The position numbers and the translations under genes were made by a program. Under the pieces are notes generated by a model. The model made no database searches and was not told where the DNA came from. It saw only the letters and a program-made list of their open reading frames with translations. Shown here in pieces: positions 23,063 to 32,531 of a DNA stretch of 64,000 nt. Every line of letters begins with the position of its first letter. Position 1 is the first letter of the stretch. This DNA is from Laspinema sp963821735 (GTDB taxonomy: Bacteria; Cyanobacteriota; Cyanobacteriia; Cyanobacteriales; Laspinemataceae), in assembly GCA_963821735.1 (NCBI GenBank), contig CAWGFK010000070.1, forward strand, positions 868,001-932,000, read 5' to 3'.

Positions 23063-23809
23063 ATGTTATTGCACTTAAGTACCTGGCCTGAAGTCGAAGC
23101 GTATCTCAAGGATCACCGGGGAATCATTCTGCCGATTGGTTCGACGGAACAACATGGCCCTACGGGATTAATTGGCACCGATGCGATTTGTGCGGAGGCG
23201 ATCGCCCGAGGGGTTGGGGAAGCAACTCAGGCCGTCGTAGGTCCCACGATTAATGTAGGAATGGCGTTGCATCATACCGCTTTTCCCGGCACGATCAGCC
23301 TCCGTCCCAGCACTTTAATTCTGGTGATTCAGGACTATCTGACCAGTTTAGCTCAGGCAGGATTTACCAAATTTTTCTTTATTAATGGTCATGGCGGAAA
23401 TATCGCCACCCTGAAAGCAGCATTTTCGGAAACTTATCATACCATCGGGGGTTTAAACCTCCCCAATGGCGACTCTATTCAGTGCCAAATCGCGAATTGG
23501 TTTACTTGCAGTTCGGTTTATAAACTTGCCAAAGAGTTATATGGGAATGAAGAAGGTTCTCATGCCACTCCTAGCGAAGTTGCGCTCACTCAATATGTTT
23601 ATCCCGAATCGATTAAAACCGCTCCCTTATCCAAACAAGTGGCTTCCGGTTATCCGATTTATGGTGCAGTAGATTTTCGCCGCAAATATCCCGATGGCAG
23701 AATGGGGTCTAATCCAGCTTTAGCAACGCCTGAACATGGGAAGCAATTGTATGATTTAGCGGTTCAAGAGTTAACTCGGTCTTATTTAGAGTTTATCAAG
23801 GCCGAATAA
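23063..23809 (+). CDS. Creatininase family protein
   Basis: The 248-residue protein carries the metal-binding motifs of the family: PIGSTEQHGP, the aspartate in LIGTDAICAE, NGHGGN and EGSHATPSE. Members hydrolyse cyclic or linear amides; close cyanobacterial homologues have no proven substrate, and creatinine itself is unlikely here. GMALHHTAFPGTISLRP is also typical. It converges with the WD40 gene downstream, the two ends meeting within one base. Confidence 0.9.
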   Translation: MLLHLSTWPEVEAYLKDHRGIILPIGSTEQHGPTGLIGTDAICAEAIARGVGEATQAVVGPTINVGMALHHTAFPGTISLRPSTLILVIQDYLTSLAQAGFTKFFFINGHGGNIATLKAAFSETYHTIGGLNLPNGDSIQCQIANWFTCSSVYKLAKELYGNEEGSHATPSEVALTQYVYPESIKTAPLSKQVASGYPIYGAVDFRRKYPDGRMGSNPALATPEHGKQLYDLAVQELTRSYLEFIKAE

Positions 23810-25885
23810 TTAATAAAAAGGTCGCCAAATCTTCACGGTTTTATCATGAGAGCCACTGGCGAGGAAATGACCATCAGAACTGAAGGCAACAGCATTGACG
23901 GAATCAAAATGCCCGGTGAGGGTACTAATCAATTCGCCAGTTTCTAAGTGCCAAAGTTTAATGGTTTTATCATGAGAGCCACTCGCTAATACAGGCGATC
24001 GCGGGCTAATGGCTACGCAAAGCACTTCGGCGGTATGACCCCGCAAGGTCCGAGTAGGGGCGGCTCTTGTCCCGCCTTCTGAAGGACTTCCTTGGATTTG
24101 CCAGAGTTTAATGGTTTCATCTCGACTGGCACTAGCTAAAATGTGACTGTTGGGACTTAAAGCAACGGAAGTCACTGGGGAATTTCCAATCAAGGTCCGG
24201 GCCAATTGTTGGGTTTTTAGCTGCCAAATTTTAATGGTTTTGTCGGTGCTCCCACTGACTAAAAGCTGACCATCGGGACTAAAGGTGACTGAATAAACAA
24301 AACTAGAATGTCCGATGAGAGTGCCGAGTAATTCTCCGGTAGAAACCTGCCAAAGTTTAATAGTTTGGTCTCCGCTACCGGAGGCAAGAATTTCTCCGTT
24401 GGGACTAAAGGCAACGGAATAAATGGGGACAGAATGGCCGGTTAAAATATGCAGTCGCCGATTAGTTGGGAGATGCCAAAGTCGAACTGTAGAATTGGCA
24501 CAACCTGTAGCTAAAAACTGGCGATCGGGACTAATCGCCACGGAATAAATTGAGGCTGAATTATCCGTGATGCTATCGGGTAATCCCTGGGATTGTTCTA
24601 AATTTTTTAAGTGCCAAATATTGATGCTTTTATCCCAACTCCCGCTGACTACCAAATAAGGCGATCGCCGTTCCGGGTCACTATTTTGCTGACCAAATGC
24701 CACAGATACCACAGAGTCAGAATGACCGATTAGCGTATTGACACATCGCCAGATTGGGCGCATTGGATTTAGAGTGGACTCTCCACGGGGAACCGGGAGT
24801 CCCGTCAACACCACCGATGCTACAGGTATCCGTTTGTTTTCAGCATTATAACGGCTCTGGGAAAAATTAGGGGGATTTGTTAGTTCTTCTTCTAGTCCAT
24901 CTTGTTTAGAGGGAGACTCTTCAAGTTCTTGACTATTTTCTAACAGTTCTAAAACTTTTTCGATTTTAGGATCGGTCAGGAAAATCCGTTGATTATTGGT
25001 TGTTGAAACATCTTCTATTAGTCTGGATAAACCTGAATCTTTATGGTCTAATTTTTGCACCTCTTGATAGAGTGCTTCCGTATCAAAATCAATGATTTGA
25101 ATAAAACCCAAATAATTTTGAGGGTATTTTAATATTCTTTTGATTTGATGAATAACTTTTTTAATATCTTCAATGGTTGAAATTATGTCCCATTGAAAAG
25201 CTGCAAAATTTTCAGTTTCATCCTCTAAAAAATCTACAATTATTTTATTTTTTTGTAGGGTTTCAGACAAAATTAAACTAACACAAGGTAACCAGTCAGA
25301 ACGAAAATCATTCCTAATCGGTTCCGGTAAAGCATCAATATAAAGTTCAGCTTCAATCTGTTTTTTTAGGTCCTGAAGTTGCTGACTACGAGTCCGGATA
25401 TCCAAACTAAAGACTTCTTCTGTACTCCCACAAAGCATTGGACTCTGGGTAATATTTTTGATCCAACATTTGCTTTCATGAGTGCCAAATGCCTCTTGCC
25501 GTAAAGCGGTTACCCGTCGTTTTAGCCATGCTTGAATTTGACTCGACTCTGAGCCTTTGATGGGAACAGCAGGGGAAAACAAGTCAGCTTGTTGAAATTT
25601 AGAGGGGTGAAGGGCTACAATAATCCCCTTAATCAACGCTTCGATGAATACCCGCCGCACGCGAGAATTTTGAGGAAGAAAGGTCGCATTGCGCCAAATG
25701 ATAAATAAATGGCTTAATTGAGCAAGGGAAAGCTGGCCTAAAATCCCAGAATTTAAAGCACCAGTAATTTGACCTCCAAATAAAGAGGTTCCCCAGATTA
25801 AAGCGCTTAGTTCATCTAGCACGGATTTGTTGCTATTACTCAAGGTGTTGCCATCCAAGTCATTCACTGTGTCGTTCAATCGCAT
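23810..25885 (-). CDS. WD40 repeat protein with long N-terminal domain
   Basis: The last 300 or so residues hold seven WD40 units, enough for one closed propeller. Examples are GHSDSVVSVAFG, GHSVPIYSVAFSPNGEILAS and GHFDSVNAVAFSSDGHFLAS, each followed by a D-x-[ST]-[IV]-[KR]-[IL]-W strand end. The first 370 residues are mostly helical, with no motif I recognise; segments such as RQEAFGTHESKCWIKNI and FAAFQWDIISTIEDIKKVIH suggest a soluble scaffold. Propellers usually hold protein partners together. No kinase or peptidase domain is fused, and neighbours do not reveal the partner. Confidence 0.85.
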   Translation of the reverse strand: MRLNDTVNDLDGNTLSNSNKSVLDELSALIWGTSLFGGQITGALNSGILGQLSLAQLSHLFIIWRNATFLPQNSRVRRVFIEALIKGIIVALHPSKFQQADLFSPAVPIKGSESSQIQAWLKRRVTALRQEAFGTHESKCWIKNITQSPMLCGSTEEVFSLDIRTRSQQLQDLKKQIEAELYIDALPEPIRNDFRSDWLPCVSLILSETLQKNKIIVDFLEDETENFAAFQWDIISTIEDIKKVIHQIKRILKYPQNYLGFIQIIDFDTEALYQEVQKLDHKDSGLSRLIEDVSTTNNQRIFLTDPKIEKVLELLENSQELEESPSKQDGLEEELTNPPNFSQSRYNAENKRIPVASVVLTGLPVPRGESTLNPMRPIWRCVNTLIGHSDSVVSVAFGQQNSDPERRSPYLVVSGSWDKSINIWHLKNLEQSQGLPDSITDNSASIYSVAISPDRQFLATGCANSTVRLWHLPTNRRLHILTGHSVPIYSVAFSPNGEILASGSGDQTIKLWQVSTGELLGTLIGHSSFVYSVTFSPDGQLLVSGSTDKTIKIWQLKTQQLARTLIGNSPVTSVALSPNSHILASASRDETIKLWQIQGSPSEGGTRAAPTRTLRGHTAEVLCVAISPRSPVLASGSHDKTIKLWHLETGELISTLTGHFDSVNAVAFSSDGHFLASGSHDKTVKIWRPFY

Positions 25886-25926
25886 CGGTCCTTTACTCCG
25901 ACAGCCATTCTGGGCAACCTATTACA

Positions 25927-27762
25927 TTAAAAAACGGGATTTTCCGAATCAAAGTCATCATCAAACTCATCGTCAAACTCATTTACCAAGTTGTCAACGT
26001 TGGTCTCACCCGGCAGGGGGGTGCTAGATTCTGGGGTATCGGGAGTTTCAGCAAAGGCTTGGTTCGCCGGACCCGGAATAGCTTCAATGATAGCGTCCAG
26101 CACTTTAGAGACAGAAATCACCTCCAATCCCAAGTCAGGAGGATTTTGGCCGTGGGGAACGATCGCCCGTTTGAATCCCAGTTTCGCTGCTTCTCGCAGG
26201 CGCAATTCTAATTGAGACACCGGACGAACTTGACCCCCCAGGCCAACTTCTCCAATAATCACGGTATGGGGATCGACAATGCGATCGCGAAAAGACGCCA
26301 CCACGGCGATCGCCACCCCCAAATCCGCCGCCGGTTCGCTGACATTCAACCCGCCCACGGAACTCACATAAGTATCCAACTTCGACAGGGGGACCCCCAC
26401 TCGTTTTTCTAAAACCGCTAAAATTTGCACCAATCGATTGCTGTCTATCCCCGTAGTAGCTCGACGCGGGGACCCAAAACTGGCGGGACTGACTAATGCC
26501 TGCAACTCCACCACAATCGGACGAGTACCTTCACAAGCCACAATCGTAGAAGAACCCGAGGAAAAATCATCCCGACTGCCGAGAAACAGCTCAGACGGGT
26601 TAGCCACTTCTTTGAGTCCATTCGCCACCATCTCAAAGACCCCAATTTCATGGGTGGCACCAAATCGATTTTTCATGGAACGTAACAGACGGTGACTGGC
26701 AAAGCGATCGCCTTCAAAAAACAGCACCGTATCCACTAAATGTTCCAAAACCCTCGGTCCCGCAATCCCACCCTCTTTCGTGACGTGACCCACAATAAAT
26801 AAAGTAATATTCTCTCGCTTGGCAACCTGCATCAGCGCTGAAGTACATTCTCGAACCTGTGCCACGGATCCCGGTGCGGAAGTCAGAGAGGGAAAGTAAA
26901 TCGTCTGAATACTGTCAATCACCGCTAAATAGGGTTTCAGAGATTCCAATTCCCGCAGTATTTCTTCTAAGTCTGTTTCCGGCAATAAATAAAACCGGGG
27001 TTCTTCTTGGGATTGAGCCGTTGCCGGTTGTTTTACCGGCTCTGGGGGCGTTTCTAGAGTCGCTTGGGTTTCCTCTAGTTGCGCCATCTCCTCTGGCTGA
27101 TGCGTCAGTTGATTGTCATTTTCCCGTAAGGGTTCTGTTACTAAGTCAGGTCCAAAGGGATTTTCGGAGAGAGCAGGCGAGAGGGTGAACCGTTCCTCCT
27201 CGTTGCCATTGAATTCTTCTATCTCGACCATCTCATCGGCGATTTCCGGGATCTCGGGTGGGTTTTCTTCCTCCAGCACTCCATTGTCCACTCCGCTGAT
27301 TAAGCGCTGAGCACGCAATTTGACTTGCAGTCCAGACTCCTCCCCGGAAACATACAGGATCCGATGGTCTAGGGCCAGATTTCTCGCCACTTGCAGCAGC
27401 AAGGTAGATTTACCAATTCCGGGCTCCCCACCAATCAAAACCAAGGAACCCGGGACAATCCCACCTCCGAGGACCCGGTCCATCTCTCCATATCCCGAAG
27501 AACACCGAGCAATGCTCTGTTCGGCAATCTGAGATAATTTAAACGACGATCGCGGCTGTCCCTCGGATTTGTTTTGATCTCCCCCGCCCTCCCGCATCCA
27601 GGAATTTCCACTTAAACTAGGCCGGGACGGGTTGCTAGAAGTGGCGGGAATCACTTGCTCGGTAAGAGACCCGTAAGTATCGCAGGCGGGGCACTTGCCA
27701 AACCATTGGGGAAATTCGGCTCCGCACTCGTCACAAATATATTGAGTTCGTTGCTTAGGCAT
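25927..27762 (-). CDS. radA: DNA repair protein RadA with long acidic insertion
   Basis: RadA (Sms) is a RecA-like branch-migration helicase. The zinc finger uses cysteines 10, 13, 24 and 27; Walker A GEPGIGKST lies at 112-120; the RadA-specific KNRFG is at 364-368; and a Lon-like C-terminal domain follows. At 611 residues it is well over the usual 450-520. The excess is an acidic, Pro/Glu-rich stretch at about 157-256 between Walker A and the Walker B strand (LAVIDSIQTIY), plus an acidic tail (NEFDDEFDDDFDSENP). Core motifs are complete, so it should be active. Confidence 0.93.
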   Translation of the reverse strand: MPKQRTQYICDECGAEFPQWFGKCPACDTYGSLTEQVIPATSSNPSRPSLSGNSWMREGGGDQNKSEGQPRSSFKLSQIAEQSIARCSSGYGEMDRVLGGGIVPGSLVLIGGEPGIGKSTLLLQVARNLALDHRILYVSGEESGLQVKLRAQRLISGVDNGVLEEENPPEIPEIADEMVEIEEFNGNEEERFTLSPALSENPFGPDLVTEPLRENDNQLTHQPEEMAQLEETQATLETPPEPVKQPATAQSQEEPRFYLLPETDLEEILRELESLKPYLAVIDSIQTIYFPSLTSAPGSVAQVRECTSALMQVAKRENITLFIVGHVTKEGGIAGPRVLEHLVDTVLFFEGDRFASHRLLRSMKNRFGATHEIGVFEMVANGLKEVANPSELFLGSRDDFSSGSSTIVACEGTRPIVVELQALVSPASFGSPRRATTGIDSNRLVQILAVLEKRVGVPLSKLDTYVSSVGGLNVSEPAADLGVAIAVVASFRDRIVDPHTVIIGEVGLGGQVRPVSQLELRLREAAKLGFKRAIVPHGQNPPDLGLEVISVSKVLDAIIEAIPGPANQAFAETPDTPESSTPLPGETNVDNLVNEFDDEFDDDFDSENPVF

Positions 27763-27927
27763 TCGTTATTGATATTGACCCTGAGTAATGAGTGGAGGCA
27801 AAAAATGGTACTGGATGAATCAGCGGTGAGCCATCAGATTGCTCTGCTGGCTAAGAGCAAGACAATCCAAATGGTACAGTATTAAAAATTAAAGATTAGA
27901 TAAGACGCTTAAGGAGCCTTGAGTATC

Positions 27928-28656
27928 TTGGAAAACCATAAGGAAAAAATACTCGTAGTCGATGACGAAGCCAGTATTCGTCGAATTTTGGAAACACGGC
28001 TTTCCATGATTGGCTACGATGTGGTCACAGCGGCAGATGGGGAAGAAGCACTAGAAACCTTTCGGACGGAGAATCCAGACCTAGTGGTACTGGACGTGAT
28101 GATGCCGAAGCTAGATGGCTATGGCGTTTGTCAAGAGTTGAGAAAGGAATCTGATGTCCCTATCATCATGCTAACAGCCCTGGGAGATGTGGCCGATCGC
28201 ATCACCGGATTGGAGTTGGGGGCTGATGATTATGTGGTCAAGCCGTTTTCACCCAAGGAACTTGAAGCCCGGATCCGTTCGGTACTACGGCGAGTTGAGA
28301 AAACGGGTGCTTCTGGCATTCCCAGCTCGGGCGTCATTCATGTGGCGAATATCAGAATAGACACGAATAAACGCCAGGTTTATAAGGGAGACGAGCGGAT
28401 TCGTCTGACGGGGATGGAGTTTAGCTTGTTGGAACTGTTGGTCAGCAAGTCAGGGGATCCGTTTTCGCGATCGGAAATTTTGCAAGAGGTGTGGGGATAC
28501 ACGCCGGAGCGCCATGTGGATACTCGGGTGGTGGATGTACATATTTCTCGTTTAAGGGCCAAGCTAGAGGATGATCCGAGCAATCCGGAGCTGATTTTGA
28601 CGGCGAGGGGAACGGGATATCTGTTCCAACGGATTATTGAGGCAGAGGAGGCTTAA
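27928..28656 (+). CDS. rpaB: Response regulator RpaB (OmpR family)
   Basis: RpaB is the high-light and redox response regulator of cyanobacteria, normally essential, that binds HLR1 sites of photosynthesis genes. The receiver has ILVVDDEASIRRILETRLSM, phosphoacceptor aspartate in LVVLDVMMPKLDG and the lysine in DDYVVKPFSP. The DNA-binding domain ends with HVDTRVVDVHISRLRAKLE and ARGTGYLFQR. Relatives begin MENHKEKILVVDDE, which fits TTG 27928; TTG 27919 lies only two bases from AAGGAG and would add three residues. It is divergent from radA. Confidence 0.93.
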   Translation: MENHKEKILVVDDEASIRRILETRLSMIGYDVVTAADGEEALETFRTENPDLVVLDVMMPKLDGYGVCQELRKESDVPIIMLTALGDVADRITGLELGADDYVVKPFSPKELEARIRSVLRRVEKTGASGIPSSGVIHVANIRIDTNKRQVYKGDERIRLTGMEFSLLELLVSKSGDPFSRSEILQEVWGYTPERHVDTRVVDVHISRLRAKLEDDPSNPELILTARGTGYLFQRIIEAEEA

Positions 28657-28671
28657 GCAGTTGAGGATTTA

Positions 28672-28698
28672 GAATTTAGAATTTTGAGTTCTAAATTC
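28672..28698 (+). terminator. Hairpin after rpaB, possible terminator
   Basis: GAATTTAGAA (28672-28681) and TTCTAAATTC (28689-28698) pair around a seven-base loop, starting 16 bases past the rpaB stop. The stem is AT-rich and no long T-run follows, so termination would be weak. Confidence 0.4.
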
Positions 28699-28751
28699 TC
28701 AAGGGTTTTCCGGGTTCGGTGCCCAATCTCTGATGGGATGATTTTTTGAGT

Positions 28752-29406
28752 ATGGCTAAACCGGATGAGAATGTAGTATTGCGGCGCTTACCCCTGGTTG
28801 CTGGTGGATTGGGCGGGGTGCTTTTTTTTGCCAATCGGGTGTTAAGTGTTGAAGTGACGAATTCCCAAGCGCGATCGGATGTCTTGGGGGTGATTTTAAG
28901 TGCGTTGTTAATTTTAACGGGGTTACTTTGGCAACAGGTGCAACCGAGAGTCGCCAGAATCGGTGGAGTTAATTGGGGAAGAGGGGTTTGAACTGGCCCC
29001 GGATTTGCCGGAACGGAGCAAAACGGAGCTGGCATGGGCGTCCCTGATGTTGCTGACGAATACGGTAACGCGATCGCTGGTGGTGTGGTATGACGGGCGA
29101 GTTTTGCTGCGTCGGGGGATTTTAGGGCCGGAAAGGGAGGTGAAACCAGGGGCGATCGTGCAACGGGCGATCGCGCAGCAGAAGCCGGTTTATTTGGTGG
29201 CGCTGAAGTTATATCCAGGACGGATTGAGTTTGATTATTTGCCGGAAAATACCCAGGGGGTGATTTGTCAACCGTTGGGCAGTCGCGGGGTGCTAATTTT
29301 GGGGGCGAATGCGCCGCGCAGTTACACGAAACAGGATGAACGGTGGATTGAGGGGATTGCTGAGAAAATAGCCGAGAATTTGAGTCATTATTTAGAGAGT
29401 GACTAA
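28752..29406 (+). pseudogene. ccbB: Cofactor assembly of complex C subunit B, single-base frameshift
   Basis: CCB2/CcbB-type proteins help attach the extra heme c of cytochrome b6f in photosynthetic membranes. Frame 1 (ATG 28752) carries two hydrophobic helices (LPLVAGGLGGVLFFANRVLS and VLGVILSALLILTGLLW) and reaches QPRV. Frame 2 goes on PESVELIGEEGFELAPDLPE and ends with the soluble domain (CQPLGSRGVLILGAN). One extra base at about 28953 parts them. The whole protein would be about 217 residues. It follows rpaB at about 95 bases. No other damage is visible. Confidence 0.8.
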
Positions 29407-29465
29407 AATATGGCTCACGAATTACCGTTCAAAATAGTTTTGCACCCGCATTCATTTAAGAGCTT

Positions 29466-29984
29466 ATGACAATTTTGTATTGGGTACTGATTGCCGTGAT
29501 GATTTTGGGAGTCATCGGCGCTGTGGTTCCGGGGGTTCCCGGATCGAGTTTAATTTTGGGATCGATTATCATCTGGGCGATCGCCCAGGGTTTTGGGACC
29601 GTGGGTTGGGCATTAGGGGTGGCGATCGCTGTTTTAATACTCAGTGTGACCATCGACTTATTAGCCACCTATTTCGGGGCGAAACGAGGCGGGGCCAGCA
29701 AGTGGGGACAAATCGGGGCGATCGTAGGCTTTTTCGTAGGCTTTTTAGGGCTACTCCCCGCCTTACCATTTGGCGGCCCTTTACTTGGCATTTTTATCGG
29801 TCCGCTGTTAGGTGCAATCATCGGAGAATACCTCTACCGACGAGATCTCCAAATTGCCCTCAAAGCCGGGATTGCCGTAGTCGTGAGTTCCGTCATCGGC
29901 AATCTGATTCAAGGAATCCTGGCCCTAGCCGTCGTTATCTTCTTTGTGGTTACAACTTGGCCGCCCCCGGGGTTAGGGTTATAG
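29466..29984 (+). CDS. DUF456 family membrane protein
   Basis: The 172-residue protein is almost wholly hydrophobic with glycine-rich helices. It starts with LIAVMILGVIGAVVPGVPGS, which is the DUF456 signature, then a charged loop (YFGAKRGGASKWGQ), GFFVGFLGLLP, GIFIGPLLGAIIGEYL and a last helix. Four to five membrane spans are likely. Function is unknown. It follows ccbB by 59 bases on the same strand and may be co-transcribed with it. Confidence 0.85.
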   Translation: MTILYWVLIAVMILGVIGAVVPGVPGSSLILGSIIIWAIAQGFGTVGWALGVAIAVLILSVTIDLLATYFGAKRGGASKWGQIGAIVGFFVGFLGLLPALPFGGPLLGIFIGPLLGAIIGEYLYRRDLQIALKAGIAVVVSSVIGNLIQGILALAVVIFFVVTTWPPPGLGL

Positions 29985-30046
29985 AACAAATCTTCCAAGG
30001 GACCGGAAACTCCTGTTTTCCAGTCCCTTCCCCCTCATTTCCAGGT

Positions 30047-30769
30047 TTACCTTGCCCAACCTGTTCCGCGCCAAATCATAAAAAATAAGACACTAGCAAC
30101 CAACGCCCCCAGATTCCACTTCACCGAATTTTTGAGTAAAGTTTGACGCTGATTTTGGAGCTGTTGTTGGGATTGAAGTTGCACTCGTTCTTTCGCTTGG
30201 GGAATATTGGCGAGAATGTCACTTCTAAGCTGGTCCGTATTTTGTCCATCAACGGGTAAACCCAATCGATTCAGTTCCAGGGCCAAAGTTTGTAGTTGTT
30301 CTGGCGTTCCGGTTTGGACTTGCTCCTCAATTTGTTGCAATAGAGACAACTCTTGTTGGGCCTGGGTGTTAATTTGATTCGTGGTGTTGGTATTAATTCG
30401 CCCGGTATTGATAACCCCTAACGGAATCAGCAACAGAGATAAGACCGCCAGCAGAAGAGTAACCCAAGAGAGCACTTTTAAAAGAATATCTTCTAATCTA
30501 TTCCGGTTATAGTCTTCCCCAAAAAAAACAAGGGCTAGGCCCAATAAGGGGACAGGCACCCGCTCAACCAATCCTCCCATTGTTTGTAATTCCCAGGCAG
30601 GATTCATGAAATTGGGGGCAATAAAAAGCTGTATCGTATCAAATAAGGCTAATATTAACAGCCCATAGCCGATCAGTCGAAGCCGACCAATCGAGCGCAA
30701 TTGATCGGCACTAAACCGCAACAGTTCATCCACTGAGCGACTTATATCGAAACCTTCAGATTTAGTCAT
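30047..30769 (-). CDS. HpsJ-like membrane protein of the cyanoexosortase locus
   Basis: The protein of about 240 residues has an N-terminal soluble segment (DISRSVDELLRFSADQLRSI), three hydrophobic spans (LIGYGLLILALFDTIQL, VPVPLLGLALVFFG, WVTLLLAVLSLLLIPLGVI), a glutamine-rich coiled-coil region and a C-terminal span (LGALVASVLFFMIW). This matches HpsJ-type proteins known from hormogonium polysaccharide loci and found beside cyanoexosortases. ATG 30769 is chosen; GTG 30802 in frame would add 11 residues. It is the last gene of a three-gene run with the associated protein and the cyanoexosortase. Confidence 0.75.
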   Translation of the reverse strand: MTKSEGFDISRSVDELLRFSADQLRSIGRLRLIGYGLLILALFDTIQLFIAPNFMNPAWELQTMGGLVERVPVPLLGLALVFFGEDYNRNRLEDILLKVLSWVTLLLAVLSLLLIPLGVINTGRINTNTTNQINTQAQQELSLLQQIEEQVQTGTPEQLQTLALELNRLGLPVDGQNTDQLRSDILANIPQAKERVQLQSQQQLQNQRQTLLKNSVKWNLGALVASVLFFMIWRGTGWAR

Positions 30770-30807
30770 AAATTTTGCATCCCTGTTGAGAATAGGGTTC
30801 ACATAAA

Positions 30808-31482
30808 TTAAGGGTCAGGAAAACGCGGTTGCCACCAAGCATACCAAGAAACCCAAGCATTTTCCAATACTGGATAGGCTTGTTCCGCAGTAGTATCCTC
30901 TAAGGGGATAGACAGAAGGGTCCAGAGGCAGCGAAAGTCTCGTAGTTCTTGTTGTCCCAGCAACCAAGGGACCAAACGAGAAATCTGTAAATCATAAGTA
31001 TTGCGGTTATTCCGGAATTGTTCGGCAGTGACCGTACTCCCCCCGTATGGGTTGATACAGGAACTGAGGTAGGCTCGCTCTGCTGTTGCAGTAATACCAT
31101 AGAACCCTATTCCTTCTTGATGACGTATGGTTAGTTTACCAGGGTAGGTCTCGGAATTGAGATGCTTATTTAGCATCGTTTTGATATCGCCATCGGTGTC
31201 AATGATGTAGCGCATATCAATATCTAGGGAAGATTGATTTTGCTGATGCTGATATTGATACAGTCTCGCCGCGATTACATTTGAGGTATTTTGAGCGGGG
31301 AGTGAATCACTCTCTAATGGCTGCCAGTCCGTTAGGGGAATGTCTGGGGGAAAACTAAAGTCAGCGGATGGACCTTTCTCGGGACTTGAATAAAGGAGAG
31401 ATTTTCCTACGACTGTGAGGACGCTACCGAAAGTTAAAGCTAATAAAAAAATCCGCAAGGGTTTCCAGTACATTTTAGGCAT
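30808..31482 (-). CDS. Cyanoexosortase system-associated protein
   Basis: The 224-residue protein has an N-terminal membrane anchor (FLLALTFGSVLTVVGKSLLY). The extracytoplasmic domain (DIPLTDWQPLESDSLP, YQYQHQQNQSSLDIDMRY, RAYLSSCINPYGGSTVTA) resembles the partner proteins coded next to cyanobacterial exosortases, comparable to EpsI in other exosortase loci. Its start is 12 bases after the cyanoexosortase stop, so both are almost surely translated from one message. Its detailed role is unknown; A or B subtype is not decided here. Confidence 0.75.
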   Translation of the reverse strand: MPKMYWKPLRIFLLALTFGSVLTVVGKSLLYSSPEKGPSADFSFPPDIPLTDWQPLESDSLPAQNTSNVIAARLYQYQHQQNQSSLDIDMRYIIDTDGDIKTMLNKHLNSETYPGKLTIRHQEGIGFYGITATAERAYLSSCINPYGGSTVTAEQFRNNRNTYDLQISRLVPWLLGQQELRDFRCLWTLLSIPLEDTTAEQAYPVLENAWVSWYAWWQPRFPDP

Positions 31483-31494
31483 GATGCGGCGATC

Positions 31495-32334
31495 TTAAGG
31501 ATCGATTTTTAGGTTTTCTGGCTCATTTCGCAGGATAAAGAACCAGCAAAATAACCCAAGAAGGAAGACTCCAAACATTGAAAAAATGAGTGAACCGTCT
31601 CCATAGTGCCAATACTCAAACGATTCTTTAGTGGAATAGGCAACCAAAAAGGCCATGAGTGCGACTCGAATTCCATTAACAATAAATCCTAGAATGATCG
31701 CAGCGATTGGAATATAGATTTTCTGTTTCCGGGTTGTTGGAAACATAAATAAAAATAAAAGAGATAGTCCCAATAATTGCAGAATGGCACTGTACCCGGA
31801 ACAACCGGAGTAAACTTCAATACTTCCTGTGGGTAGGTTAACGTAGATTCCTTGGCGAGTGACTGGAAATCCGATGTACCACAGAATCAGTGCCGAAAAT
31901 TTAGCGGTCAAGGGAGAAATATCAAAGATGCGTAATAATAAGCCCGTCGAAATCGAAATAAAGCCTAAAATAAAGATTTCCTGCCAGTATTGCTTGAGTC
32001 CTTTAATACCGGAGGCGAGCAAGGCTAGGCCGATTCCTGACATGAACGGAGAAAGACGCAGAAAAATATCATAGCTATTTAGGTTGGCACTTTTGAGAAG
32101 GATTAAGGCAATGATCGCCGCTCCTAAGAGGCTAGAAATAGGCCCACTTTGCAGTTTAAAGGATTGATATCTTTCCCAGATTAGAAATGCAGCTCCCCCC
32201 CAAAAGAGAAGACTGGTACCCACGATATCTACGGGGGCGTATTTCCAGATCAATGTGATGTTAATTGTCATTAATCCGGCGGCGATTCCCAATAACCAAT
32301 ATTTGGGTTCTTGTAGTGTTTGTACAAAAGACAT
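31495..32334 (-). CDS. Cyanoexosortase (PEP-CTERM sorting transpeptidase)
   Basis: Exosortases are multi-pass enzymes that cleave the C-terminal PEP-CTERM tail of exported proteins and pass them to the cell surface. The proposed catalytic residues are all present: cysteine in VYSGCSGYSAI, arginine in VNGIRVALMA and histidine in FEYWHYGDGSL. About eight hydrophobic spans surround them. The 279-residue length suits the cyanobacterial subfamily. The neighbours are the associated protein, an HpsJ-like protein and, 197 bases upstream on the same strand, a PEP-CTERM protein that is its likely substrate. Confidence 0.88.
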   Translation of the reverse strand: MSFVQTLQEPKYWLLGIAAGLMTINITLIWKYAPVDIVGTSLLFWGGAAFLIWERYQSFKLQSGPISSLLGAAIIALILLKSANLNSYDIFLRLSPFMSGIGLALLASGIKGLKQYWQEIFILGFISISTGLLLRIFDISPLTAKFSALILWYIGFPVTRQGIYVNLPTGSIEVYSGCSGYSAILQLLGLSLLFLFMFPTTRKQKIYIPIAAIILGFIVNGIRVALMAFLVAYSTKESFEYWHYGDGSLIFSMFGVFLLGLFCWFFILRNEPENLKIDP

Positions 32335-32531
32335 TTTGAATTCACCACAGCGCGTTAATTTAGGATGAATGCCGAATGCTACGGATGATGGAGGCGGCGA
32401 TCGCTCTGAGCAGACTAGCTACCGTCAAGGGCGATCGCGATGCCGTTTAAGCAAAAGCAGTTGGCATGAATGCCAACTGCCCTATTCTACTAAATTGACT
32501 GCCCATTTGGAGAACTAGCTCCTTTCATGAT

